DNA of 64,000 nucleotides from Streptomyces griseus subsp. griseus (GCF_000720255.1 NZ_JOJE01000018.1:1-64000), one strand, 5' to 3'. Shown: positions 45,754 to 53,732, numbered from the stretch's first letter. Notes: a model not told the origin generated them from the letters alone. Numbers and translations: made by a program.

Positions 45754-45824
45754 CTCCCGGGGGAGGACTCGAACCCCCATAAGCGACACCAAAAGACGCT
45801 GTCCTGCCCTTAGACGACCCGGGA
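45754..45824 (-). tRNA. tRNA-Gln(UUG)
   Basis: Read on the minus strand, the acceptor arm TCCCGGG pairs with CCCGGGA, the T loop is TTCGAGT and the anticodon loop is TTTTGGT, giving anticodon UUG. The U1-A72 pair and G73 fit a tRNA-Gln of the amidotransferase pathway. CCA is not encoded. The anticodon stem GCGTC/GTCGC contains a U-U mismatch at positions 30-40. A terminator follows, and the next gene upstream ends 7 bases away. Confidence 0.9.
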
Positions 45825-45830
45825 TCGCCC

Positions 45831-46709
45831 CTATGTCCGGTTCGATAGATCGCCCGGACGGACAGCTCCTACTATGCCGTACCAGGAGCCCTCCATGCGA
45901 CGGTATAGGTCAGCGCTCTGTCGGACGTAGATCGTGAGGCAACCCCGGTAGGAGTCGCTCGTGTTTTTACGGACCGTGCGGGGGTTGTGCTTCTTCAGGG
46001 TGGCCTTGCTGAACGCCGAGACGTCGACGCCCACGACTTCGGCCCAGAAGCACTCGGCGGCCTCGACGTCGGCCGTTTCGTGGATGCTGACTCGTAGCGT
46101 CAAGCGGTCCGGACCCACGTCAAGCAACTTGAGCCACCGCAGGAAAAGCTTGATCACGTTCGGGTCGCTGTTGATGAACTGCAGAACCTCGGTGCGGCGG
46201 TACGGCTTGTCCTTGGAGCCCTCGGCCCAGTACAGGGCAACGCCAGCGATGAACAGTTCCCGGTCGGACAGCTTCCCGATGGCCGACGCGGCTGCCTGCT
46301 TCGTCGCCTCGCGCTCGCTGTCGCGAGAGGCGTGCAGCCGCGCAAGCCCCGCGTTCATGCGTGCTCGCTGCTCCTCCGGTGTGCACTTCGGCTCCGGGTG
46401 CGGTAGATCCCGCACCCACAGCGAGACGGAGCTCTTCGAGCAGCCCAGCTCGGCCTGGATCTGGTTGTACGACCAGCCCTGTCGCCGCAGTTCTCGCGCC
46501 CTCTCCTTGAGGTCGTCCTTCGCGCGCGGCCGCTTCGTCCATTCCGGGGGAGGCTCGCCCTCCACGAGTCGCTGAAGTGTCTCATTGTTGTGGACCTGGA
46601 GCTCGTCCCTGATCTGCCGAAGGCTGAGTCCCGCCCGCCGCAAGGCGACCGCCTGCTCCCTCAACCCCTCGAAGTCCGCGTACTTGCCATGGGAATGTGC
46701 CATACGCAT
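45831..46709 (-). CDS. HTH and LAGLIDADG-like protein next to tRNA-Gln
   Basis: The protein has 292 residues. Two HTH-like segments occupy the N-terminal half (AGLSLRQIRDELQVHN and QGWSYNQIQAELGCSKSSVS). The C-terminal half resembles a LAGLIDADG homing-endonuclease fold: LFIAGVALYWAEGSK is a degenerate LAGLIDADG helix, followed by strands such as LTLRVSIHETADVE and a FWAEVVGV segment. It ends 7 bases from the mature tRNA 5' end and is on the same strand. The ATGs at 46709 and 46703 are equally possible. It may be a domesticated endonuclease or a DNA-binding regulator; no partner is visible. Confidence 0.65.
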   Translation of the reverse strand: MRMAHSHGKYADFEGLREQAVALRRAGLSLRQIRDELQVHNNETLQRLVEGEPPPEWTKRPRAKDDLKERARELRRQGWSYNQIQAELGCSKSSVSLWVRDLPHPEPKCTPEEQRARMNAGLARLHASRDSEREATKQAAASAIGKLSDRELFIAGVALYWAEGSKDKPYRRTEVLQFINSDPNVIKLFLRWLKLLDVGPDRLTLRVSIHETADVEAAECFWAEVVGVDVSAFSKATLKKHNPRTVRKNTSDSYRGCLTIYVRQSADLYRRMEGSWYGIVGAVRPGDLSNRT

Positions 46710-46870
46710 ACCGTCCGGCCGGAATGGCTGGTTCCGCCCTCGAACAGTCCTGGTTCAGCAGTTCGAGGGATAGGGGGCGGTTTCGGAGACATTCCGTTAC
46801 GGAGTGTGGTGTAGGCCAGTCGGAGAAACTCGCCGGAAAAGAGGGGGTGGGCGATCGTAGGCTGGGGGGC

Positions 46871-48160
46871 ATGACCACGACGGGGGAAGACCACGGGACG
46901 GCCTTGGGAGGGCCGTGGTGGTGGGACAGACGGCGTAGCGCGGTGTTCGACACGAGCCTCGCGGTGGTGTCGGCGCTGGAGTGTGCGGGGGAGGGAGTTC
47001 CGTTCGCGCGGGCCGCGGGGATGCCGTTGGCTCTGGGGGTGCTGTTCGGGCTGTTGGCCGGATCGGTTCTGCTGGTCCGGCGGCGGTGGCCGATCGCGGT
47101 GGTGCTGGTGGCGATCGCCATCACGCCCGCCCAGATGGGTTACCTGATGGGCATCGTCGGGCTGTACACGCTCGCCGCCGCCGAGATGCCGCGCCGGATC
47201 ATCGCGTCGCTCGCGGGGATGTCGCTGGTGGGGACGTTGATCGTGACGTTCGTGCGGGTGCGGCAGGGGATGGATCAGGGGAGCCTGACGCTGGGGGACT
47301 GGTTCGTGCCGTTCGCGGCGATCGCGACGTCGCTGGGGCTGACCGCCCCGCCGGTGTTGCTGGGGTTGTACGTGGGGGCGCGGCGCAGGCTGATGGAGAG
47401 CTTGCGGGAGCGGGCGGACAGTCTTGAGCGGGAGTTGCAGCTGCTGGCGGAGCGTGCCGAGGAGCGGGCGGAGTGGGCGCGGGGCGAGGAGCGGACGCGG
47501 ATCGCGCGGGAGATGCATGACGTGGTCGCGCATCGGGTGAGTCTGATGGTGGTGCATGCGGCGGCGTTGCAGGCGGTGGCGCGGAAGGATCCGGAGAAGG
47601 CGGTGCGCAATGCCGCGTTGGTGGGGGACATGGGGCGGCAGGCGTTGACGGAGTTGCGGGAGATGCTGGGGGTGTTGCGGAGCGGGGATGCGCCGCGGAG
47701 GCCGGCGTCGGTGGCGTCGGTGGCGTTGGTTGCGGCGGCTTCGCAGGTGGTGGGGGAGGAGGGGCCGTGTCTGTCGGAGTTGGAGGAGTTGGTGGGGCAG
47801 TCGGCGGCCGCGGGGATGGTGGTGGATCTGTCGGTGGAGGGGGATGCGCGGGCGTATGCGCGGGAGGTGGAGCAGACGGCGTATCGGGTGGTGCAGGAGG
47901 CGCTGACGAATGTGCACAAGCATGCGGCGGGGGCGAAGACGCATGTGCGGTTGGCGCATCGGGTGTCGGAGATCGCGATGCAGGTGGAGAACGAGCCGCC
48001 GCCGGAGGTGGGGTCGGCGTCGTCTGCGCGGTTGCCGTCGGGGGGCAATGGGTTGGTGGGGATGAAGGAGCGGGTGTCGGCCCTGGGTGGGGTGTTCGTG
48101 TCGGGGCCGACGGATGCGGGGGGTTTTCGGGTGTCGGCGGTGATTCCGGCGGCGTCGTAG
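46871..48160 (+). CDS. NarL-type sensor histidine kinase (orphan)
   Basis: A 429-residue membrane kinase. The N terminus has about four to five hydrophobic helices (residues 40-180). A coiled region leads to the HisKA_3 dimerisation helix with the phosphorylated His (REMHDVVAHRVSL, H216), followed by the ATPase domain: N box EALTNVHKHA and G box GGNGLVGMKER. All catalytic elements are present. No response-regulator gene adjoins; either regulator elsewhere in the window, or one outside it, could be its partner. The ATG lies after GGGGGGC. Confidence 0.85.
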   Translation: MTTTGEDHGTALGGPWWWDRRRSAVFDTSLAVVSALECAGEGVPFARAAGMPLALGVLFGLLAGSVLLVRRRWPIAVVLVAIAITPAQMGYLMGIVGLYTLAAAEMPRRIIASLAGMSLVGTLIVTFVRVRQGMDQGSLTLGDWFVPFAAIATSLGLTAPPVLLGLYVGARRRLMESLRERADSLERELQLLAERAEERAEWARGEERTRIAREMHDVVAHRVSLMVVHAAALQAVARKDPEKAVRNAALVGDMGRQALTELREMLGVLRSGDAPRRPASVASVALVAAASQVVGEEGPCLSELEELVGQSAAAGMVVDLSVEGDARAYAREVEQTAYRVVQEALTNVHKHAAGAKTHVRLAHRVSEIAMQVENEPPPEVGSASSARLPSGGNGLVGMKERVSALGGVFVSGPTDAGGFRVSAVIPAAS

Positions 48161-48176
48161 TGCCGGGGTTTCTGGT

Positions 48177-48671
48177 TCAGCCCGTTGTCAGGCGGGTGGG
48201 CTCTATGCCGGTGACGAGGCCGACGAGGGCTTGGTCGATGTCGGGGCCGAGGTACCAGTCGCCGGTGTGGTCGAGGGCGTAGACGCGGCCCTCGGTGTCG
48301 ATGGCGAGGAGGGCGTGGGTGTCGGTTTCGGCGCCGAGGGGGCTGACCTCGGTGTCGAGGGCGCGGCCGAGGTCGCCGAGGGTGCGGGCGAGGTGGAGGC
48401 CGTGCAGGGGGTCGAGGTGGAGGGTGGCGGGGGCGACTTGGCGTCCGGGGCCTTTGGGGGTGATGTGGAGTCCGCCGAATTCGGCCCAGGCTTCTACGGC
48501 GGCGGGGAAGACGGCGTGGCGGTGGCCTGCGGGGGAGCTGTGTTCGCGGAGGGTGTCGGCCCAGATTTCGGCTTGTTTGATGTCCCAGTGTCCGGGTTGC
48601 CAGCCGGCGCCCCGCAGGGCGGCGTCCACGGGGACGGGGAAGCGGGTGGTTGAGGTGCGGTCGGTGTGCAT
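48177..48671 (-). CDS. SUKH-3 family immunity-type protein
   Basis: A 164-residue soluble protein matching the SUKH-3 pattern: LRGAGWQPGHW at the N terminus, AVEAWAEFGGLHI in the middle and a C-terminal segment ALLAIDTEGRVYALDHTGDWYLG. SUKH proteins neutralise nucleic-acid-degrading toxins by direct binding. It lies 52 bases downstream of a deaminase-type gene on the same strand, the typical toxin-then-immunity order. It converges with the sensor kinase, whose stop lies 16 bases away. Confidence 0.78.
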   Translation of the reverse strand: MHTDRTSTTRFPVPVDAALRGAGWQPGHWDIKQAEIWADTLREHSSPAGHRHAVFPAAVEAWAEFGGLHITPKGPGRQVAPATLHLDPLHGLHLARTLGDLGRALDTEVSPLGAETDTHALLAIDTEGRVYALDHTGDWYLGPDIDQALVGLVTGIEPTRLTTG

Positions 48672-48723
48672 CTGCCCTTTGTTCGTCGAGGTGGTGTGCG
48701 TCGTGCGGTCAGTGCTGGTCGTG

Positions 48724-49239
48724 TCAGTCGTTCGTGGCCGTGGGGTCGACGATGCGGACGCCGAAGTGGGCGCTGAGGGCGGTGCAGGCGCGGCAGGGGG
48801 TGGCGAAGCTGCCGTGGAGGGGGTCGCCGTCCTCGCGGATGCGGCGGGCGGTGAGTTTGGCTTGTTTGAGGGCTTTTCGGGCTTCGCCGTTGGTCATGGG
48901 TCTGCGTGCGGCGCGCCTGCTGCGTGCGGCGTCGGCGGCGGTGATGTGGCGTGAGATGAGGAGTGCCTCGGCGCAGCGGCCGGTGAAGCGGTCGCGTTGG
49001 GCGCTGCTGAGGGTGTCGAGGAAGTCCTGGACGAGGGGGTGCAGTGCGGGCGGTTGGTCGCCGCGGGCGGCGGTGCCGGTGAGGGTGGCGCCGCGGACGG
49101 AGAGGGCGGCGGCGACGGTGGGGAGTATGCCGTCGCGGCGGTGGAGCAGGGTGGGGATGGTGGGGGTTTCGTTGCTGCTCCACCCGATTCGGGGGTCGCC
49201 GGAGCGGCTGGCGTGCGGTCCTGTTTGCGTCGTGTTCAT
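48724..49239 (-). CDS. YwqJ-related deaminase-like protein (predicted nucleic-acid-modifying toxin domain)
   Basis: A 171-residue protein. The deaminase fold is indicated by the first zinc motif GRCAEALLIS (C89, E91, a Cys-Ala-Glu variant of the usual His/Cys-x-Glu) and the second PCRAC (C149, C152). This combination is typical of the YwqJ family of predicted toxin deaminases. There is no signal peptide or secretion leader; the first 50 residues are low complexity. A SUKH-3 gene follows. It is divergent from the WHH-SUKH gene. Confidence 0.72.
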   Translation of the reverse strand: MNTTQTGPHASRSGDPRIGWSSNETPTIPTLLHRRDGILPTVAAALSVRGATLTGTAARGDQPPALHPLVQDFLDTLSSAQRDRFTGRCAEALLISRHITAADAARSRRAARRPMTNGEARKALKQAKLTARRIREDGDPLHGSFATPCRACTALSAHFGVRIVDPTATND

Positions 49240-49545
49240 GATCGTCTTCCCCTCCCGAGCATCCCCCGGACGTCACAGGGTGCCAAATCGTGGGGCTGGT
49301 GCGGTAGCTGGGGCGCTGCGACACGCCCGTGTTCGGGCGGTCCGTCACGGCGGGGTGACGGCTGGTCACGGAACTGGAGGCCCGGTGACCGGTGTCGTCG
49401 TACCGCATAGGCTGTCGGCACCGCGACAGGTGCGGTCAACGCGCGTCGGTGCCGTTGGAGACAGTCGAACACGGCCGTGGCGTGCCGGGACCGGAACGGT
49501 GCCGGCCGCCGCGGGTCGTACAGAGTGCCGCAGGGGGCTACCGCC
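49240..49545. other. Divergent intergenic region of the toxin/immunity cluster
   Basis: This 306-base stretch separates the deaminase gene and the WHH-SUKH gene. It must hold both promoters. It contains repeated GTCAC/GTGAC elements (49346-49378, e.g. GTCACGGCGGGGTGACGGC), which could be an operator. No gene is visible. Confidence 0.4.
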
Positions 49546-50565
49546 ATGACGACAGGTCGGCTCGGGCTGGGGGCACCTCCCGGCCGCCAGGCCGGGGGAC
49601 AAGCCGCGCCGCCGAACGCGGCCTATGCCGGGCAGGTCGTGCATTTCCCGGATCCGGTCCGGGCCACTCGTCACCCGAGGGGGGTGCGGGTGGATGAGCA
49701 CGGTTACCCCGACTTCTCGCCCTATGCGCGTGCGGCGGCGGAGATCGCCGATCCGCCGGAGGGTTTCGGGGTCGACGAGTTGCGGCTGACGGACTACGTG
49801 TCGGCGAACGCGGCGCTGGCGGCGTCGGGGCACGACCTGTGGGACACGGTGCCGGCGGTGGCGACGCCGCACGGCTGGACGTGGCATCACGTGGTGGGTT
49901 CGCGGCGGTTGGAGTTGGTTCCGGTCGAGGTGAAGGCGTTGTTGCGGCACCACGGTGGGGTGGCGACGGCGCAGGTCGACCAGGGCAAGCGGGGGACGCG
50001 GCCGTTGCAGGAGACGCGGCCGGTGCATGTCCGGTTGCCCAAGTCGGGTGTGGCGGTGACTGAGCAGCAGGTGCAGGGGGTCGAGGAGGACCTCGGGTAC
50101 CGGTTGCCGGGTGCGTACCGGTCGTTTTTGAAGGCGGCGGGTGGTTGTGCTCCGGTGGGTGCGGCGCTGGACGCGGAGTTGGGGCTGCTGGTGGATCAGC
50201 CGTTCTTCACGGTGCGGGACGAGGCGGCGGTCAATGACTTGGTTTATGTGAACAAGTGCTTGCGTGACCATTTGACGAAGGACTACCTCAGTGTCGGTTT
50301 CGTCCAGGGTGGGTTGTTGGCCGTGAAGGTGAAGGGTGACCGGATCGGTTCGGTGTGGTTCTGCGCGTACGACGATGTGCGGGACGTGGATCCGGCGTTG
50401 CCGCCGGCGGAGCGTACGGCGCGGTTGTTGCTGCCGTGCGGTGAGGATTTCGACGTGTTCCTGTCGCGGCTCGCGGGCAATCCGCCGGAGTTGGAGACGG
50501 TGGCGAACCTGATGGTGGACGGCGGGTTCGCGCGTGCCGTTCCGGTTTCTTCCGTGGGGGAGTGA
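49546..50565 (+). CDS. WHH-family HNH/ENDO VII nuclease domain fused to a SUKH (SMI1/KNR4) domain
   Basis: The protein has 339 residues. Residues 25-140 match the WHH nuclease pattern: GVRVDEHGYPDFSPYA, LTDYVSANAA, then WTWHHVVGSRRLELVPVEV (W113, H114, H115) and RHHGGVA (H135, H136). Such domains are toxin effectors that cut nucleic acid. Residues 165-310 are an SMI1/KNR4-type SUKH domain (VEEDLGYRLPGAYRSFL, SVGFVQGGLLAVKV, DRIGSVWFCAYDD), which is normally the immunity partner. The N terminus contains a copy of a Streptomyces dispersed repeat. The ATG at 49546 is preceded by GGGGGC. Nine bases separate it from the next gene. Confidence 0.75.
   Translation: MTTGRLGLGAPPGRQAGGQAAPPNAAYAGQVVHFPDPVRATRHPRGVRVDEHGYPDFSPYARAAAEIADPPEGFGVDELRLTDYVSANAALAASGHDLWDTVPAVATPHGWTWHHVVGSRRLELVPVEVKALLRHHGGVATAQVDQGKRGTRPLQETRPVHVRLPKSGVAVTEQQVQGVEEDLGYRLPGAYRSFLKAAGGCAPVGAALDAELGLLVDQPFFTVRDEAAVNDLVYVNKCLRDHLTKDYLSVGFVQGGLLAVKVKGDRIGSVWFCAYDDVRDVDPALPPAERTARLLLPCGEDFDVFLSRLAGNPPELETVANLMVDGGFARAVPVSSVGE
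49565..49602. repeat. Dispersed Streptomyces palindromic repeat at the 5' end of the WHH-SUKH gene
   Basis: GGCTGGGGGCACCTCCCGGCC is followed by an arm GGCCGGGGG, matching the core of the copy in tatD (near 11173). It encodes residues 7-20 of the WHH-SUKH protein, a Gly/Pro-rich stretch before the conserved domain. Confidence 0.5.
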
Positions 50566-50574
50566 GCTGTAGCG

Positions 50575-53500
50575 ATGGTGACGTTCGCGCAGGCGCAGGA
50601 GCGTGCGGAAGAGTGGGTCAACGGGGACGTTCCGGCGTACCAGCATCGTGAGGTGCGGGTGCGGGAGTTCGAGCTCGGGTTCGTGGTGTGGGGTGAGGAC
50701 CGTGCGGACGGGCCGCGTTCGGACGGGGGTGACCAGCGGCTGGTGGTCGCCCGGGACAGCGGGGAGGCCACGTTGTGGCCCGCGCTGCCGGTGGGTGAGG
50801 TGATCCGCCGGTACGAGGAGGAGTACGGCCGTCCTGAGGGTGTGGCCGATGCGGTGCCGGCGCCCGCGGCTCGGGTGGACCTGAACCAGACGTCGTTCCT
50901 GTTGTCGCCGCCGGAGTGGTTGCAGGAGGCGGCGGACAGGTTGGGGCTTCCGGATCGGCGGGGGGCTGGGGGCGGGGCTTCTTCGGGGGCTGCTGCGGGT
51001 TCGTTGCCTGAGACGCAGGGTGGGGTTCCGTCGTCGGCGGCTCCTTCGCCCGTTCCTCCGCCTCCTTCGCCCACTCCTCCGCCCGCCCCTTCGCCTTCTT
51101 CTTCCTCGCCGTCGTCCTCGGCTTCCTCGTCCGGCGGGGGCTCCGCGGCGCCGGGGAGTGGGGCGTCGTGGCCGGCGGCCGCGGGCAGCGGTGATGAGGA
51201 GGCTGGTGCGGGAGTCGGTGCGGGTGCGCCCGGTGCGCCGGGTGCGCCCGCGGGGGCGACGCCCTGGGCGGGGACGGACACCAACGCGGGCGAGGACCGT
51301 TCCGTACCGCTGCCGGCGACGGTGTTCGCGCCGCCGCTGACCGATGTCGGCGACGACACGCCGCCGCCTGTCGCTCCGGACGCCAAGACGGCGCTGATGT
51401 CGGGCGGCAGCCAGCTGCCTCGTACGACGGTGGCGCCGGCGGTCGGCGAGCAGGGTGCGCCGGGCGGCGGGCACGGGTCCCAGGGCGCGGGGATTCCCGC
51501 GGCGGGGGCCGCTGGGTCGGGCGGTACGCCTCCGCCTGGGCCGGGAGTGCCGTCCTACGGGTATCCGCCGGGGTCCGGTGCGCCGGGTGGTCCCGGTACC
51601 CCGCCTCCGGGTGCGCCCTCGTACGGGTATCCGCCGGGTGCGCCGCAGGCGCCGGGTGGGCCGGGTGCGGCGGGGCGGCCGTTGCCGCCGAACGCCGAGG
51701 ACATCGCCGACGCGGCGACCAGTAAGGCGGCGCCTCCTCGGCGTGGGCGCGGGGCGACGCCTCCGCCTCCGCCGGGTGCTCCCGGGATGCCGGGCGCGCG
51801 GCCGGGCGGTACGCCTCCGCCGCCCTCCGCACCGGGTGCGCCTGCCGGTGGATATGTGCCTACGCAGATGGTGTCGGCGCTCGGCCCCGACGGCCCCCAG
51901 GGCCAGGGCGGCCCGGGTGTCCCCGGTGCGCCGGGCGGTCACCCCACGCCCCCTCCGCCGAACGGTCCTGGCACGCCCGACACCCCCGGTGGTACGCCAC
52001 CGGGTGGTGTTCACCACGCCGCCACGATGTTCGCCGACCCCGGTCGGATGGGCGCGGGTGCGCCGCCGCAGCCTCCGGGCCCGCCGCAGCCGCCCGGCGC
52101 GCCGGGAGCCCCGGGTGTGCCGCATGCGCCGGGTGTGCCGCATGCGCCGGGTGCGCAAGGCGTCCCCGGCGCGCCCCATCCGCCTGGCGTCCCCGGTGCC
52201 CCTGGCGCCCCTGGTGCCCCGATGCCTCCGGCCGCTCCGGCTGCCCCTGGTGCCGGCGCGCCGCGGCCGCCGGGCGCCCCCGGTGCACCCCAGCCTCCGG
52301 GCGCGCACGGCTCCGCGGGTGGCGCGCACGGTGCTGTTCACCACGCCGAGACCATGTTGGCCGGGCCCCCGGTCGGCGGCCCGGGTGTGCCCCCGCCGCC
52401 CCAGGCGCCCGGCATGCCCGGGGCTCCCGGTGTGCCCGGGGCTCCCGGTGTGCCTGGTGTTCCGCCGGGCGTTCCCGGCGTCGGTGGTCCCGGAGGCCCT
52501 GGAGGCCCCGGTGGTCCTGGAGGCCCCGGTGGTCCGGGTGGTCCGGGTGGTCCTGGTGTGCCTCCGGGTGCGCCTCGGCCGCCCATGCCCCCCGGTGCGG
52601 TTCCGCCGCCCGGGCAGCCGGGGCCGGGTGGGCCGCCGCCGGCGTACGGCTATCCGCAGCAGCCCGGGTTGCCGACGGTCGGGCCCGGCTACCAGGCCGT
52701 GTTGCGCTACCGCGCGCAGGACGGTTCCGAGCAGCAGCTGATCCGGCGTTCCGCGCCGGGGACACCGCACCCGGAGTGGCAGATCTACCACGAGCTGCGG
52801 GGCATGAACGTGCCGCCGGACCAGGTGCTGGAGCTGCACACGGAACTGGAGTCGTGCGAGCTTCCGGGTGCGTACTGTGCGCGGATGATCCGCGAGCAGT
52901 GGCCGCAGGCGAGGATCGCGAGCATCGCCCCGTACGGCACGGATCACGCGAGCCGGCAGCAGGGCATGCAGCAGCTGCTGGCCCACCAGGGCGAGTTGCA
53001 TCAGGTGGCCGACGGTCCCGCGCGCCCCGCGCCGGTGCGGGCGCCGTTGCCGCCGGTGCAGCCGGTCCCGCCGATTCCCCCGGAGGGCATCGCGCAGGAG
53101 CTGGCGGCGGCGTTCGGGCCCGGGGTGTTCCGGTTCGACCAGGCCGCTGTGTCCCGTCAGGGCGTGCCGCCGATCGTGGCGCACACGCTGGTCGTGGCGG
53201 GGCTGCCCGCGGACATGGGGCCGTTCTTCTGGGCGCAGGCCCAGCCGCAGCGGCCCGTGCCGACGCTGGCGGAGCTGGCGCAGGAGCGGGGCGTGCAGCC
53301 GGCCTCGGACGCGGGTTCGTACCTCGTGATGGGCACGGACTTCGGCAAGGCGATCTGCGTGCAGTACGGGACGGCGAACATCGTCGCCGTGCCCGTGGAG
53401 GCGGGGCCGGGCGGGGCGCCCGTACCGCCGCAGTTCGTGAACACCGGTCTGCCGGAGTTCGCGCGGTGTCTCGCGCTGCTCGGGCGGATGTGGCGGCTGC

Positions 53501-53643
53501 GGTTCGGGCTGAACCAGGAGCAGGCGGGCCGTTGGACCGTCGACTTCCAGGCCCAGTTGGCCTCGCTCGATCCGGCGGCTCTCGGTTCGCCGGAGAGCTG
53601 GTGGTCGGTGTTGCTGGAGCAGATGTGGGACGGGTTGCTCTGA
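50575..53643 (+). CDS. Multidomain protein: Imm35/YrhB-like, Pro/Gly-rich linker, deaminase-like domain, SUKH-4
   Basis: The protein has 1022 residues. Residues 1-90 resemble Imm35/YrhB (FAQAQERAEEWVNGDVP, RLVVARDSGEATLWP). Residues 140-690 are Pro/Gly/Ala repeats (GAPGAPGVP, PPSYGYPPG) with collagen-like runs. Residues 715-790 look like a deaminase domain: EWQIYHELRG and the zinc motif HTELESCELPGAYC (H755, E757, C761, C768). Residues 838-1022 are SUKH-4 (TLVVAGLPADMGPFFWA, LVMGTDFGKAICVQYGT, WWSVLLEQMWDGLL). There is no signal peptide or membrane helix. It follows the WHH-SUKH gene by 9 bases and is followed by a strong terminator. The function as a self-contained toxin/antitoxin is inference. 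Confidence 0.7.
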   Translation: MVTFAQAQERAEEWVNGDVPAYQHREVRVREFELGFVVWGEDRADGPRSDGGDQRLVVARDSGEATLWPALPVGEVIRRYEEEYGRPEGVADAVPAPAARVDLNQTSFLLSPPEWLQEAADRLGLPDRRGAGGGASSGAAAGSLPETQGGVPSSAAPSPVPPPPSPTPPPAPSPSSSSPSSSASSSGGGSAAPGSGASWPAAAGSGDEEAGAGVGAGAPGAPGAPAGATPWAGTDTNAGEDRSVPLPATVFAPPLTDVGDDTPPPVAPDAKTALMSGGSQLPRTTVAPAVGEQGAPGGGHGSQGAGIPAAGAAGSGGTPPPGPGVPSYGYPPGSGAPGGPGTPPPGAPSYGYPPGAPQAPGGPGAAGRPLPPNAEDIADAATSKAAPPRRGRGATPPPPPGAPGMPGARPGGTPPPPSAPGAPAGGYVPTQMVSALGPDGPQGQGGPGVPGAPGGHPTPPPPNGPGTPDTPGGTPPGGVHHAATMFADPGRMGAGAPPQPPGPPQPPGAPGAPGVPHAPGVPHAPGAQGVPGAPHPPGVPGAPGAPGAPMPPAAPAAPGAGAPRPPGAPGAPQPPGAHGSAGGAHGAVHHAETMLAGPPVGGPGVPPPPQAPGMPGAPGVPGAPGVPGVPPGVPGVGGPGGPGGPGGPGGPGGPGGPGGPGVPPGAPRPPMPPGAVPPPGQPGPGGPPPAYGYPQQPGLPTVGPGYQAVLRYRAQDGSEQQLIRRSAPGTPHPEWQIYHELRGMNVPPDQVLELHTELESCELPGAYCARMIREQWPQARIASIAPYGTDHASRQQGMQQLLAHQGELHQVADGPARPAPVRAPLPPVQPVPPIPPEGIAQELAAAFGPGVFRFDQAAVSRQGVPPIVAHTLVVAGLPADMGPFFWAQAQPQRPVPTLAELAQERGVQPASDAGSYLVMGTDFGKAICVQYGTANIVAVPVEAGPGGAPVPPQFVNTGLPEFARCLALLGRMWRLRFGLNQEQAGRWTVDFQAQLASLDPAALGSPESWWSVLLEQMWDGLL

Positions 53644-53666
53644 CGGCGGCTCTCCCGTGCGTGTGA

Positions 53667-53702
53667 GGGGCCGGGCCCGGTCGTGCGACCGGGCCCGGCC
53701 CC
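53667..53702 (+). terminator. Terminator after the SUKH-4 gene
   Basis: GGGGCCGGGCCCGGTC (53667-53682) pairs perfectly over 16 bases with GACCGGGCCCGGCCCC (53687-53702) around GTGC, followed by TTTCG. Confidence 0.9.
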
Positions 53703-53732
53703 TTTCGTGTGTCCCTTTCATGTGCTCCTTTT

